Of a stretch of 64,000 nt of DNA, positions 51,670-61,786 are shown in pieces. The stretch covers positions 1,116,001-1,180,000 of the forward strand of contig NZ_JBEHZE010000001.1 of the NCBI RefSeq assembly GCF_041058985.1, in the 5' to 3' direction. Source of the DNA: Hyphococcus lacteus. GTDB taxonomy: Bacteria; Pseudomonadota; Alphaproteobacteria; Caulobacterales; Parvularculaceae. Below the pieces are notes generated by a model. That model was not told the DNA's origin, did not search any database, and was given only the letters and a program-made list of their open reading frames with translations. The stretch's first letter is position 1. Every line of letters begins with the position of its first letter. The position numbers were made by a program, and so were the translations under genes.

Positions 51670-54462
51670 ATGGCCACAAAAACCAAAACCGCAAAGCGCC
51701 TCTATCTCGTTGATGGTTCGGGATATCTGTTTCGGGCATATTTTGCCATGGCGCGCAGCCGCCAAGGATTGACCCGAAAATCAGACGGATTGCCAGTTGG
51801 TGCGGTGCTCGGTTTTTCCAACATGCTCAACAAATTGCTCACGGATATGCAGGACGAGCATGACCCGACGCATCTTGCGGTTATTTTTGATCATTCAGGA
51901 AAGACTTTTCGAAATGATATCTATGAAGACTATAAGGGAAATCGCCCTGATGCACCGGAAGATTTGATCCCGCAATTTCCATTGGTGCGCGACGCCACCC
52001 GCGCATTTAACGTGCCATGTATTGAAACGCCAGGATTTGAGGCCGACGACATTATTGCGACTTATGCCAGAACCGCTGAAGCCAATGGTGATGAGGTGGT
52101 CATCATTTCTTCGGATAAAGATTTGATGCAATTAGTCAGCGATAAAATTTCTATGTTCGATCCGATGAAGAACAAAAAAATTGGTCGTGAAGAAGTAATC
52201 GAAAAGTTTGGACTACCGCCAGAAAACGTGACCGATATTCAGGCGTTGGCTGGGGATTCATCAGATAATGTTCCTGGCGTACCGGGTATTGGCATTAAAA
52301 CAGCAGCGCAATTAATTGAGGAATATGGTGATCTAGAGACGTTACTTGACCGTGCGTCAGAGATTAAACAAAACAAGCGCCGCGAAAATTTGATCGAATT
52401 TGCGGAGCAAGCGCGAATATCTAAAAAATTGGTAGAGCTATGCATAGATGTTCCGCTTGAGGACGATGTGGATTCTCTGGCGATCCGATCTATTGATCTT
52501 GATCTATTGATGCCATTTCTCGAAGAGATGGAGTTTAATCAACTGATTGAACGCATAAAGCGTGACTTTGGTGATGACCGTAGTGTTGTTGCTGAAGGGA
52601 GCACCATGACCGGCGGTGCCGAGACCCCAGAATATGAAACCATTTTCGAAGAGGCAGCATTACAAACTTGGATTGATGCTGCCTATGAGCGTGGTGTTAT
52701 TGCTGTCGATACGGAAACCGATAGCCTAAATGCCATGCGGGCGAATTTGGTTGGTGTATCAATGTCCGTTGCGCCGGGGCGGGGGTGTTATCTACCTTTG
52801 CAGCATGGTGGCGACGGGTTAGCTCTCGATGATGAGGAGGCTAGCAAACAAATACCCATCGCGCGGGCACTCGAATTGTTGAAGCCGATGCTAGAGGACC
52901 CGGCAGTTCTGAAGGTCGGGCAAAACATGAAATATGATGCGTTAGTATTATCACGTTACGACGTAAATATTGGCCCCTTCGATGATACGATGTTGATTTC
53001 TTATTCGCTTGATTGCGGTCGCGGCGGTCACGGTATGGATGAACTAGCAAAGCGTCATCTTGATTATGATACGATCAAGTTTTCTGACATCGCGGGCACC
53101 GGCAAGAAAGCAAAAACCTTTGATCAGATCCAAATTAAAGAAGCCGCGAAATACGCCGCCGAGGATGCTGATATTACTTTGCGGTTGTACCAAGCGTTAA
53201 AACCACGCCTTGCCGCTGAGGGGAAAACAACCGTTTACGAAACATTGGAGCGTCCGCTCGCGGCGATCATCGTTGCGATGGAGCGCGAGGGCGTAAAAGT
53301 CGATAAATCAGTGTTGGCTGAGCTATCTGCCGACTTCACACAGAGAATGGCGGCGTCTGAGGCTGAGGCGTATCAGTTGGCTGGTGAAGAGTTCAAGCTT
53401 GGATCGCCAAAGCAAATCTCTGAAATTCTGTTTGAAAAACTTGGTTTGCTCGGTGGGCGGAAAACGGCGAAAGGCGCGTGGTCGACCAACGCTGACGTAC
53501 TTGAGGAATTAGCGGCGGCGGGTCATGACTTACCGCGAGTTATTCTTGATTGGCGTAGCCTTTCCAAGTTAAAAAGTACCTATACAGATGCTTTGCCAGA
53601 AGATATCCACCCAGAGACGGGGCGGATACATACATCCTATTCGCTGGCATCGACCACGACCGGGCGCCTTTCGTCAAACGATCCGAACTTACAAAACATT
53701 CCGATCAGAACGGAAGATGGCCGGAAAATTCGAACAGCGTTTGTTCATGAAAAAGGCAATGTTTTGGTCGCGGCTGATTATAGCCAGATTGAATTGCGGT
53801 TATTGGCGCATATTGCTGATCTCAAATCGATGAAACAGGCATTTTCGGATGGCGTTGATATTCACGCAATGACGGCGTCTGAAATGTTTGGTGAACCCGT
53901 CGAAGGGATGGATCCGATGGTGCGTCGGCGCGCCAAGGCGATTAATTTCGGGATCATCTATGGGATTTCTGCGTTTGGTTTGGCCAATCAGTTGGGCATT
54001 AGCCGCAGTGAAGCAAAGGATTACATCGACGCGTATTTTAAGAAATTCCCCGGCATTCGTCATTACATGGATGAGACAATCGCGTTTGCAAAAGATCATG
54101 GCTATGTGGAAACGATTTTCGGGCGGCGCACCTATGTGGGCGGCATTAATGAAAAAAATCCGGCCATGCGTGGTTATTCCGAACGACAGGCGATTAATGC
54201 GCCGATCCAAGGCGCGGCAGCGGATGTTATTCGCCGGGCAATGATCCGTATGCCACAGGCATTACTTGATGCCGGGCTGAGTGCAAAAATGCTATTGCAG
54301 GTTCATGACGAATTGATTTTTGAATGCCCCAAAAACGAAGCAGAGAAAGTTTGTGACGTTGTTTCAAAAATCATGATTGGCGCACCGCAGCCAGCGATCA
54401 CGCTAAGTGTGCCGCTTGTCGTTGATGCGCGTCCGGGTAGCAACTGGGGCGAGGCGCATTAA
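51670..54462 (+). CDS. polA: DNA polymerase I
   Basis: The 930-residue polymerase has three domains in order. The 5'-3' exonuclease (about 10-300) has DGSGYLFRAY and GDSSDNVPGVPGIG. The 3'-5' exonuclease (about 330-520) keeps the metal Asp/Glu in VDTETDSLN and the later Asp in AEDADITLRLY, so proofreading looks intact. The polymerase domain has SLASTTTGRLSSNDPNLQNI, DYSQIELRLLAHI, RRAKAINFGIIYGIS and VHDEL. The gene is normal for the family. Confidence 0.97.
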   Translation: MATKTKTAKRLYLVDGSGYLFRAYFAMARSRQGLTRKSDGLPVGAVLGFSNMLNKLLTDMQDEHDPTHLAVIFDHSGKTFRNDIYEDYKGNRPDAPEDLIPQFPLVRDATRAFNVPCIETPGFEADDIIATYARTAEANGDEVVIISSDKDLMQLVSDKISMFDPMKNKKIGREEVIEKFGLPPENVTDIQALAGDSSDNVPGVPGIGIKTAAQLIEEYGDLETLLDRASEIKQNKRRENLIEFAEQARISKKLVELCIDVPLEDDVDSLAIRSIDLDLLMPFLEEMEFNQLIERIKRDFGDDRSVVAEGSTMTGGAETPEYETIFEEAALQTWIDAAYERGVIAVDTETDSLNAMRANLVGVSMSVAPGRGCYLPLQHGGDGLALDDEEASKQIPIARALELLKPMLEDPAVLKVGQNMKYDALVLSRYDVNIGPFDDTMLISYSLDCGRGGHGMDELAKRHLDYDTIKFSDIAGTGKKAKTFDQIQIKEAAKYAAEDADITLRLYQALKPRLAAEGKTTVYETLERPLAAIIVAMEREGVKVDKSVLAELSADFTQRMAASEAEAYQLAGEEFKLGSPKQISEILFEKLGLLGGRKTAKGAWSTNADVLEELAAAGHDLPRVILDWRSLSKLKSTYTDALPEDIHPETGRIHTSYSLASTTTGRLSSNDPNLQNIPIRTEDGRKIRTAFVHEKGNVLVAADYSQIELRLLAHIADLKSMKQAFSDGVDIHAMTASEMFGEPVEGMDPMVRRRAKAINFGIIYGISAFGLANQLGISRSEAKDYIDAYFKKFPGIRHYMDETIAFAKDHGYVETIFGRRTYVGGINEKNPAMRGYSERQAINAPIQGAAADVIRRAMIRMPQALLDAGLSAKMLLQVHDELIFECPKNEAEKVCDVVSKIMIGAPQPAITLSVPLVVDARPGSNWGEAH

Positions 54463-54473
54463 CGCCTCGTCCT

Positions 54474-56495
54474 CTAGCGACCTAAATGAATTTCGAGAAA
54501 CTTTGATGTTTCGGTCAGATATTGTGTGCGGGTTGATGACGTACTCAACCAATGATCCTCGCCGTCAAGCTCAACGAATGTTACCGGATTGCCTGCACGG
54601 TTGAGCGCTGTTTCCATCGCGCGGCTTTGGTCAATATGGACGACCGTGTCATCGCGGCCATGGATCAATAAAACAGGAGCGGCAAAGTTTTCCGCGAGAT
54701 TGACTGGTGATCGTTGCCGCAATTTCTCGCGGTTTTGATGTGGATTGCCGATAGAGAGGCGCCAATATTGTGCGGTTTCGGAAGTGCGCCCGACACGGTT
54801 ATCTTGCCACGCAAAAAACTCGTTCAGGCCAGAGATACCGGCGTAAGAGATCACGCATTTGTATAGGTCTGGAGTCATCGCACCACCCGCCAATGCCGCA
54901 TAGCCGCCATAGCTACCCCCAACAATACAAATACGATCAGGATCTGCGATACCATCTGCGATCAACTTGCGAACGCCCTCGGTGACGTCGTCTTGCATCT
55001 TTCCGCCCCATTCGCCGTGGCCGTCATTTTCAAAGGCCGCGCCATAACCATCCGAGCCCCGGAAATTTGGTTGATAGACCGCGTATCCCATCGCTGCGTA
55101 ATATTGAGCTTCCCAATCAAAATGCATGTCATCCCGCGATGACGGTCCGCCATGAGGTAGCACTATCAGCGGTAGCCCCACGCTCGGCTTACCGGCTGGT
55201 TTATGTAGATAACCGGGTATTTTTAGATTATCTGAGGTCACGTAGTCGTAGCGTTCAACGGCACCCAGTTGACCGGGATTGATGTGCGGATAATCGCTCA
55301 TTACTTCAGTAAGCTGACCAGTCGCCTTATCAAAATGAAAAACTTTGCTGGGGCTGCCAGTAGCGGTAACACGCAATAAAATCTTCGTGTGATCTCTAGA
55401 CGTGGATTCGATGCTGACTGCTTGGTAGGCAGAAAGAGCGCCTTTCAGTGCCTTGTGAATTGCACCAAGACGGGTGTCCAAGAAGGTTTGTTGGTAAAAG
55501 TCATCAGTATGGCCAATCGCGAGAATTTGATGCGAATATTCATCACGAAGGTTACCGCCATATTCGTAATCTGGATTTGACCAAATGATTTCGCCCAAAC
55601 TACCGGTCTGGAAGTCGTAATTATGAACTTTTGTAAGGTTGTTGTCGCCAACTGAAACCGCATAGCCCTTAGTCGCGGTTTCCCCGAACCCAATAATTGA
55701 GTAATCGCCCATGTATGTATCTGTGCGTTCATATGTATCGAGCAGTGAAAAGCGATTTTCACCGGGGGCAAGATAGTGAACCTCTTCTTCATCGTCAGCA
55801 TCTTTATAATCGATCCGTGCGAGTGTTTGACCGTTCGGACCGGCATGCCATCTGATTGTGTATCGATTGCCTTTTTCGATTGTTGCTACACGACCAGTTC
55901 GAATATTTACGCGATATAGGTTTAGGTGCCACTCATCGCCAAAGGCCGTGCCCTTTACGGAAGTTCCGAGGTTAGAGCCGGTCGCATATGGGTCCCACTG
56001 CGCCATCAAAACATTGTCGGCGTCATCAGGTAGGGGGTGTACGAAGCGCGGTGCAGAAATAACTGCGTTAAATTTCTTTTCTTTGCTGAACAACCAGACC
56101 GGTTCTGTCGCGTTAACATCGATGGACATGATCCGTGAAAACTCAACGGCTTCGTCGCTGCGCCCATATTCGGCGGTTGTGGTGATAGTCAAAATCACTC
56201 GGTCATCGGCAACCCATCTTAGATCCCGAACCTTGGCCTTTCCCATGGGGATACGGCTCAGCAGCCCACGAGTGATCGAATAAAATGCTAGGTTGCCGCT
56301 ATCGGGATCATCGGGATATTGCACATAGGCAATGACATCACCATCCGGCGAAAGCGAAGCGGGGGTTGCGTAAGGTTGGTGGGTGTAGTTCGCGATTTCG
56401 GGTCTCGCGTTTTGTGCCCACGCACCGCTAAGTAAAAACAAACCTAGTGCGCAAAAAATTGCCGCTAAAACCAAGCACGCCCGGATCGTACGCAT
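54474..56495 (-). CDS. S9-family secreted prolyl oligopeptidase-like peptidase
   Basis: The 673-residue protein has a signal peptide (about 1-27, WAQ-NA), an N-terminal beta-propeller (about 40-400), and an alpha/beta-hydrolase domain. The nucleophile is in GGSYGGYAALAGG, the acid in LLIHGRDDTVVHIDQS, and the His in ELDGEDHWLS. It is like dipeptidyl/acylaminoacyl peptidases of marine alphaproteobacteria that use dietary peptides. Convergent with polA, 11 bp apart. Confidence 0.93.
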   Translation of the reverse strand: MRTIRACLVLAAIFCALGLFLLSGAWAQNARPEIANYTHQPYATPASLSPDGDVIAYVQYPDDPDSGNLAFYSITRGLLSRIPMGKAKVRDLRWVADDRVILTITTTAEYGRSDEAVEFSRIMSIDVNATEPVWLFSKEKKFNAVISAPRFVHPLPDDADNVLMAQWDPYATGSNLGTSVKGTAFGDEWHLNLYRVNIRTGRVATIEKGNRYTIRWHAGPNGQTLARIDYKDADDEEEVHYLAPGENRFSLLDTYERTDTYMGDYSIIGFGETATKGYAVSVGDNNLTKVHNYDFQTGSLGEIIWSNPDYEYGGNLRDEYSHQILAIGHTDDFYQQTFLDTRLGAIHKALKGALSAYQAVSIESTSRDHTKILLRVTATGSPSKVFHFDKATGQLTEVMSDYPHINPGQLGAVERYDYVTSDNLKIPGYLHKPAGKPSVGLPLIVLPHGGPSSRDDMHFDWEAQYYAAMGYAVYQPNFRGSDGYGAAFENDGHGEWGGKMQDDVTEGVRKLIADGIADPDRICIVGGSYGGYAALAGGAMTPDLYKCVISYAGISGLNEFFAWQDNRVGRTSETAQYWRLSIGNPHQNREKLRQRSPVNLAENFAAPVLLIHGRDDTVVHIDQSRAMETALNRAGNPVTFVELDGEDHWLSTSSTRTQYLTETSKFLEIHLGR

Positions 56496-56733
56496 GGAAA
56501 AGCCCCCACTAATGCCCCTATTATTGGATAGACCATATCTCGGGCGAGTTCAGAGGCAAGTATAAAACTCAATATATATGAGTATAGATTGGCCGAGCGC
56601 AGAGGAATTTTGTCAGAAACCTGTAATTTGAATTTACAGAAAAGCTAAGAAGCGACCTCGACTCAGCGTTTTGCGCCCCTGTTTTCCCTATGGTTAAACG
56701 TCGGTTAGCGATCTTGAATGTAAAATTCCGGCT

Positions 56734-57948
56734 ATGACTTCAGTATTCGCAATTTTCGGTATGGACCGTCTTCGTCGAGATTTTGCCCTGTTGACGGGCG
56801 GATTGCTGCGTCGCGGCATGATCATCAGTTTGATCACGGCGGTCTTCTTTGTGGTCAATATTGGAACCATCGCCGGGATCGCTGCCACTCGGGATATAGC
56901 GCCGGTACAGGACTTTTTTGCTTTTCATGCTGCGGCGAAGGTCGCAGCCGAGAGCGGCACCGTGAGCGTGCCTGGGCTTTATGATGCGGAGACATTTGCG
57001 AGTCTGTTTCGTGAAGACAGGGGCATGTTGTGGCTATACCCGCCCACGATGTTGTTGGTCTTGTTTCCGTTTGGGTTGGTTACTTATGGCGCTGCCAAAA
57101 CAGTTTGGGTCATTGCGAGCTGTGTGTTGTTGGCGATAGCTGCCTACCGGATTTCAAATCGCAATGCTTATTTAACATTGGCGGCAATGATTTCACCGGC
57201 TGCTTTTACCGTGTTGTTCACGGGGCAGCTCAGTGTGTTTTTTGCGTGCCTCGCGTTAGCGGGTTTTCTAAATGCGAAAGCTCGGCCAATTCTTGCTGGT
57301 ATTTGTTTCGGTCTTCTGACGTTAAAGCCACAATTCGGGTTGCTCGTCCCGATTTTTTTGCTTTGTACCGGCTCGTGGCGAGCGATGATGTCGGCGTCTG
57401 TATGCGCAATCGTACTTGCGATGATGTCGGTCGCTGCGTTTGGAATGGTTTCGTGGTCAGCCTTTTTCGGATCGCTAACAGCAACCCATACGGATTTTAT
57501 CGTTTCGTCCGGTCATGCAGGGCGGATAACGCTTGCAGACACTTTCCGTATTCTCGGATGGATGAACGTTTCGACCACATTGACAACCTTGTTTAGCGTA
57601 GGGATTGGCGGCGGGCTTATCGTTTGGGCTCAGCGCGCCGGCGTCTCTATACGAATGCTCGCGGCTTTGGCGATGATCCTTACGGCGGTCACCGCACCTT
57701 ATTTTTGGGTCTATGATTGGGTTTTTGTTGCTTTTGCGGTGTTGTTGTTTTTTGCGGAACGCCAAAACTTGTCATTATGGACACAAGCATTGTTGGTTGC
57801 GGTGTGGTTTGTTCCGTTGTCGCCTTATGTTGGGGGGAGCGCCATATTGGTCCCGGTCATCTGGTTGATATTGTTCGGCGCGACGGGCGCAATCGCCTGT
57901 AATTTATTGAGGATCACAGGTCGCCCGTTGTCCCGGCAAGCCATATAA
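56734..57948 (+). CDS. GT87 (DUF2029) membrane glycosyltransferase
   Basis: The 404-residue protein has about ten TM segments. The first loop carries an acidic residue in APVQDFFAFHAAAKV and then WLYPPTMLLVLFPFGL, as in GT87 alpha-mannosyltransferases that use polyprenyl-phosphate sugar donors. Its 3' end overlaps the convergent GT39-like gene by 45 bp. The sugar is not known. Confidence 0.8.
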   Translation: MTSVFAIFGMDRLRRDFALLTGGLLRRGMIISLITAVFFVVNIGTIAGIAATRDIAPVQDFFAFHAAAKVAAESGTVSVPGLYDAETFASLFREDRGMLWLYPPTMLLVLFPFGLVTYGAAKTVWVIASCVLLAIAAYRISNRNAYLTLAAMISPAAFTVLFTGQLSVFFACLALAGFLNAKARPILAGICFGLLTLKPQFGLLVPIFLLCTGSWRAMMSASVCAIVLAMMSVAAFGMVSWSAFFGSLTATHTDFIVSSGHAGRITLADTFRILGWMNVSTTLTTLFSVGIGGGLIVWAQRAGVSIRMLAALAMILTAVTAPYFWVYDWVFVAFAVLLFFAERQNLSLWTQALLVAVWFVPLSPYVGGSAILVPVIWLILFGATGAIACNLLRITGRPLSRQAI

Positions 57949-59826
57949 ATCAAGAATATTCCCTTGATGGGTTGGGACACCAGGTACGGTCAGGGTGATA
58001 AAACGCGGGTCATTGATAATGGTCATTGCGGCGGGCGTATGGATATAAACACATCGACCTTCGGCCTCGTAAATTTTCATAGCTTCGCGAATGACCTCCC
58101 GCTCTTTTTCCTGTGCGCGGGCCAATACAACACCGTTTAAACTTGCATGTATCAAATGGTCTTCGGCAACGGTTACCACCAAAGAACCGGGTGGGATAGC
58201 GCCAGCATAGGCTTTGTCATACGGGGCTTTGACATAGCGCAAGCCCAATTCGCCTGCGGTGTCCGCCGCACTTAATATCCCGGCATACCCAAAAGACATT
58301 CCGGCAAGAATGAGTGGCAGGAACGAAGACGTCTTTTTTAGCTGAAAAACGATAAGCCCGATGGCGAGTAAAAGCGATAATATCAGCTGCGGATAGAGCT
58401 GAGCAGGCGTTGCCCATGCGACAGAGAAGGCTGGCACCACAAAATAAAACACCATTGCGCTAGTGGCTCCTGCGATGACGCTTCTCAACAACGTATCCCC
58501 GGGTTTTTCGATTGTCGCCAACAGCGCGCTTAATGACGTTGCGGAGAGAATTGCAATGAACGGAAGTGCAGGAATGAAATAGCGCATATTAAAGGTCATG
58601 CCGCCATGCCATGCATTCATGGAAAAAAATGCGATAACGCCAGCGATCATAAGTAATGAAAAACCGTTCGCTGAAACATTCTTTCCACGGAAGAAGTCAA
58701 TAATCGGCAAGGTCAATAGCGTCGCAAAGGGTAGGCTCTGTAATAGTGCCTTTTTCGGAATCCCCCAAAATGACCAATAGCCAAATTCATCTTTGATGAT
58801 GCCGGGCCGAATTTTACTCGGGTCAAACGCCTGCATGTCGACAACGAGATTATAAGTGCCGTGGGCCAGACCCAAAATAAATGCGTCGGCGACAATAAAC
58901 CCAACAAGAAAAATGCCCGCTACGCCTAATGCTAATGTGGTTGACCGAAGGTTCAGCAACCTCTTCATCCGTTGATGCGAGACATCAATCGCCAGCGCGC
59001 CCATAAGCGCGATAGTTCCCGCTATCGCGATGGGAATATATCGGCTTGCCGCCGCTAGCCCGCTTGTTTGGCCATAAAAGAATGGCTGAAACACGCCGAA
59101 CTTTTCAAAATTCATGAGGGCCGCGAGGAGCAACCCCGGTGCTAACCCTGCCAATAGTGCGATTGCGCTTAACCGATCACTCGGACGTGCAAAAAGCCGT
59201 AGCCAAAAGAATGCTGCTATCGCGGGTATAATTCCGTCGATACGAATGTTTACACTGGCACCAAAAAGCAGACCCGCCGCGAGCGCAAACCAAATCCGAT
59301 GGCGTTCGCCTATAATTTTTAGCGTCAAATAACTCCCGCCAAGCGTAAGCGCGAGAGATGTGACGTGTGGCCAGATTGAAAACACATAACCGGAAAAAAA
59401 CGTTGCGAACCCAAGGATTAGAACCGCATTTCGCGCAACCGTACGATCGTTGTATAGCCGTATAGCAATAAGATGGGTGAGCCATAACGAAGCCGCGCCA
59501 GATAACGCATTCATCAAGATAAGGCCTTTTACGCCAAAGAGCATAAAGAATGGCGCGGCTAATAATGCGTATCCACCTGGGTATTGCGGTACCGCATTGC
59601 CATCTATGCGGTGAATGAGATCCGAGGATTCGAGCATTGCTGGCGCGTTCAAAATGGCCAGCGGGTCATTCGAATACAGGCTTCCGCGCTCGGCCATAGC
59701 CTCGGCCATGGCTATGTAGATGGTATCGTCAATGGTAAACGGCGTCGTCGGGGCGATCACAACGAAAAGCGCGAAGACCACGAATAGTCCAAGAAAAATC
59801 GAATTCCTTGTGTCGATTGTTTTCAT
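57904..59826 (-). CDS. GT39/PMT-like membrane glycosyltransferase
   Basis: The 640-residue integral-membrane protein has about 12 TM segments. The first periplasmic loop has the acidic motif FTIDDTIYIAMAEAM, and a conserved RIDG appears at VNIRIDGIIPAIAAF. A small C-terminal domain follows (about 550-640). GT39/ArnT-like proteins move a sugar from a polyprenyl-phosphate carrier. The ATG at 59826 is chosen, with GGGG 7 bases upstream. It is the most downstream gene of the minus-strand group. Confidence 0.82.
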   Translation of the reverse strand: MKTIDTRNSIFLGLFVVFALFVVIAPTTPFTIDDTIYIAMAEAMAERGSLYSNDPLAILNAPAMLESSDLIHRIDGNAVPQYPGGYALLAAPFFMLFGVKGLILMNALSGAASLWLTHLIAIRLYNDRTVARNAVLILGFATFFSGYVFSIWPHVTSLALTLGGSYLTLKIIGERHRIWFALAAGLLFGASVNIRIDGIIPAIAAFFWLRLFARPSDRLSAIALLAGLAPGLLLAALMNFEKFGVFQPFFYGQTSGLAAASRYIPIAIAGTIALMGALAIDVSHQRMKRLLNLRSTTLALGVAGIFLVGFIVADAFILGLAHGTYNLVVDMQAFDPSKIRPGIIKDEFGYWSFWGIPKKALLQSLPFATLLTLPIIDFFRGKNVSANGFSLLMIAGVIAFFSMNAWHGGMTFNMRYFIPALPFIAILSATSLSALLATIEKPGDTLLRSVIAGATSAMVFYFVVPAFSVAWATPAQLYPQLILSLLLAIGLIVFQLKKTSSFLPLILAGMSFGYAGILSAADTAGELGLRYVKAPYDKAYAGAIPPGSLVVTVAEDHLIHASLNGVVLARAQEKEREVIREAMKIYEAEGRCVYIHTPAAMTIINDPRFITLTVPGVPTHQGNILDLYGLPGQRATCDPQ

Positions 59827-59899
59827 GCTTTGCCCCAAATGCGCAGATATCAGGCATACCCGCGATCCCTGAAGGTGTGGTTAACGAGGCGTAAAGACG

Positions 59900-60799
59900 T
59901 TAATATGTTTGTTCATTTTGTTGTCTGCAGAAATGAATTACGCTGTAGATAAGCAAGGATAGCAACAAGGAAATGACCCTATTTAGAGCTGTTGCAACGA
60001 ACGCTGCGCTTGCCGCAATACCCGAGATTGGTGCTAGCACCGCAGAAGCTAATTCTCGTAACCCGAGACCGGCAGGAACGATTGAGCTGGCGGATCCTAA
60101 TAATCCACCGATAGCGAAAATAGATAATTGTGCAATGGAGGCTTCAATCCCCACGGCGTACAGACAAAGCCCCATACGAAGAATGATGGTGGCCGTGAGA
60201 AATATTTTTAATGCAATACTGTAAATGATGAGTGGCCAGTTTTTATTGGTACGGTGAAGACCAATAACTCCTCCTAGGAGTAGGGTGGTTCCGACAGCTA
60301 ATGATGCCCCCCCCAGCCAGGATATGATTTGCAATAAATATATTCCGGAAAACAAAAAAGAAACACCAGCCCAAATGGCAATAAGCGTGAGAGTAATCAT
60401 TATGCTCGTTGTGGTGCTGGCTCCGCTCTTTTTTAGGCTGGATAAACGGACGATGGTAGCGCCTGGTATAGGCAAAGAATTTGAAGCTATTGCGATGATT
60501 GTAAGTCGGAGGGATTCTAAAAATCCAAACCTTTTGTTCGCCAGCCTAGCGGTCAACCAGGTTTCACAGCTGTTTAAAAATATACTAACTGGGATTGCAA
60601 ATGTAATTAAAATAACTACTGGAAGAACATTTAATTTGTTTGCGGATAAGTTAAGATTTTCCCATGAATAAATAATGCCGCCAATGAATATGATTGCGGC
60701 AATGCTAAAAACTATATTTTTTAGCGCAGATTTATTCAGTAGTATCCGTAAGAAAAGCGGATTGTTGAGCAACGAATTTATCGTTACAGAAGTCTTCAT
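59900..60799 (-). CDS. YbhN/LPG-synthase-type flippase-like membrane protein
   Basis: The 299-residue protein has about eight TM segments and features of the TIGR00374/UPF0104 flippase-like family: PIPGATIVRLSSLKKSG, AIGGLLGSASSIVPAGLGLRE (the conserved PxGxGxRE-like site). The start at 60799 lies 2 bp after the sulfotransferase stop, so the two are coupled. The DNA is markedly AT-rich compared with neighbours. A role in moving or remodelling a lipid or glycolipid is inferred. Confidence 0.72.
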   Translation of the reverse strand: MKTSVTINSLLNNPLFLRILLNKSALKNIVFSIAAIIFIGGIIYSWENLNLSANKLNVLPVVILITFAIPVSIFLNSCETWLTARLANKRFGFLESLRLTIIAIASNSLPIPGATIVRLSSLKKSGASTTTSIMITLTLIAIWAGVSFLFSGIYLLQIISWLGGASLAVGTTLLLGGVIGLHRTNKNWPLIIYSIALKIFLTATIILRMGLCLYAVGIEASIAQLSIFAIGGLLGSASSIVPAGLGLRELASAVLAPISGIAASAAFVATALNRVISLLLSLLIYSVIHFCRQQNEQTY

Positions 60800-60801
60800 T
60801 T

Positions 60802-61746
60802 CTAAACCGCAATTTGCATTGGAGAGCTGCTTTGATTGGAGCGTTCGATCCATTGTGGTTCAAGTCCGTAGCCATGTTTTTCCATAATTGGTCCACATAA
60901 ATTTTTCAAGAATGCAATATCCTCGTCGCTCCAATTTTGCCAAATATTGCTGTTACCTTTGCTGGTATTGTGGCGGGTAGAAAACACGTCTGCTTCGAGG
61001 TCATATTTATAAGTTTTATGTCCATGCTCAGTTATAAATTTAAACAGATCTAGCCGTTCTTTTGTGGAGCCAGATTCAAACAAATCTTCGAATTTATAGA
61101 GGCTGCACAAAGGATCTGCCTTCGCAAAACTCTCGATGAGTTCGTAAGTAATTTTCCAATCCCAACATAACTTTTGGAACACAGTCATCGAGTTCCATTC
61201 GTTCGCGTATTCGTGATCGTTCACCATCGCTGGCGTTAGCCTGGATTGGCCAAGTAGTTTTATCCAGTCACTTTTATCATGTTGCCCACGATAGTTGATC
61301 CGCGATTGAACCCAAGTTCGCGGATCGCGGATTACACCGACAACCTTCGCTTGCGGATACACACTTCTTAATACTGGTAGCAGGCCGAACCATTGGAAAT
61401 AACTTTCAACGATAAGGCTTTCAGATATCGAGGCATGATATTTTTCTCGGTGGGCTCTAATATTTTGTATTAGGATGGAATTATCGTCATTATAATCGCC
61501 GTTCAAAAACTGCTGGGCCAAATTTCGGATACCTGATTTTTTTAAAACCCGGTCTATGATCATGTGTCGTACACCAAAGGTTTGAAACTGACTTATTGTC
61601 TTCTTCCAACCGAACTTTCGTGGATCGACGAGTGCATCAGGTTCATGAACAGAAAAGCAATCTGTTATGACCTGTCCCAACGTTGTGCCAAAGAAGTTGG
61701 TGCCAGTTCGCCCGCCGGAAACAATGAAAACGAAGTTTTTGGTCAT
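60802..61746 (-). CDS. Sulfotransferase-like protein
   Basis: The 314-residue protein has a P-loop-like 5'-phosphosulfate-binding motif at 8-18 (FIVSGGRTGTNFF) and the 3'-phosphate motif near 140 (VVGVIRDPRTWVQSRINY), the pair expected in PAPS-dependent sulfotransferases. No TM segment. AT-rich codons set it apart from the flanking glycosyltransferases. It probably sulfates a sugar or lipid. Confidence 0.75.
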   Translation of the reverse strand: MTKNFVFIVSGGRTGTNFFGTTLGQVITDCFSVHEPDALVDPRKFGWKKTISQFQTFGVRHMIIDRVLKKSGIRNLAQQFLNGDYNDDNSILIQNIRAHREKYHASISESLIVESYFQWFGLLPVLRSVYPQAKVVGVIRDPRTWVQSRINYRGQHDKSDWIKLLGQSRLTPAMVNDHEYANEWNSMTVFQKLCWDWKITYELIESFAKADPLCSLYKFEDLFESGSTKERLDLFKFITEHGHKTYKYDLEADVFSTRHNTSKGNSNIWQNWSDEDIAFLKNLCGPIMEKHGYGLEPQWIERSNQSSSPMQIAV

Positions 61747-61786
61747 GAATTATTTTGTCCTTTAAAAAGGAAGATCTAGAGGTCAA

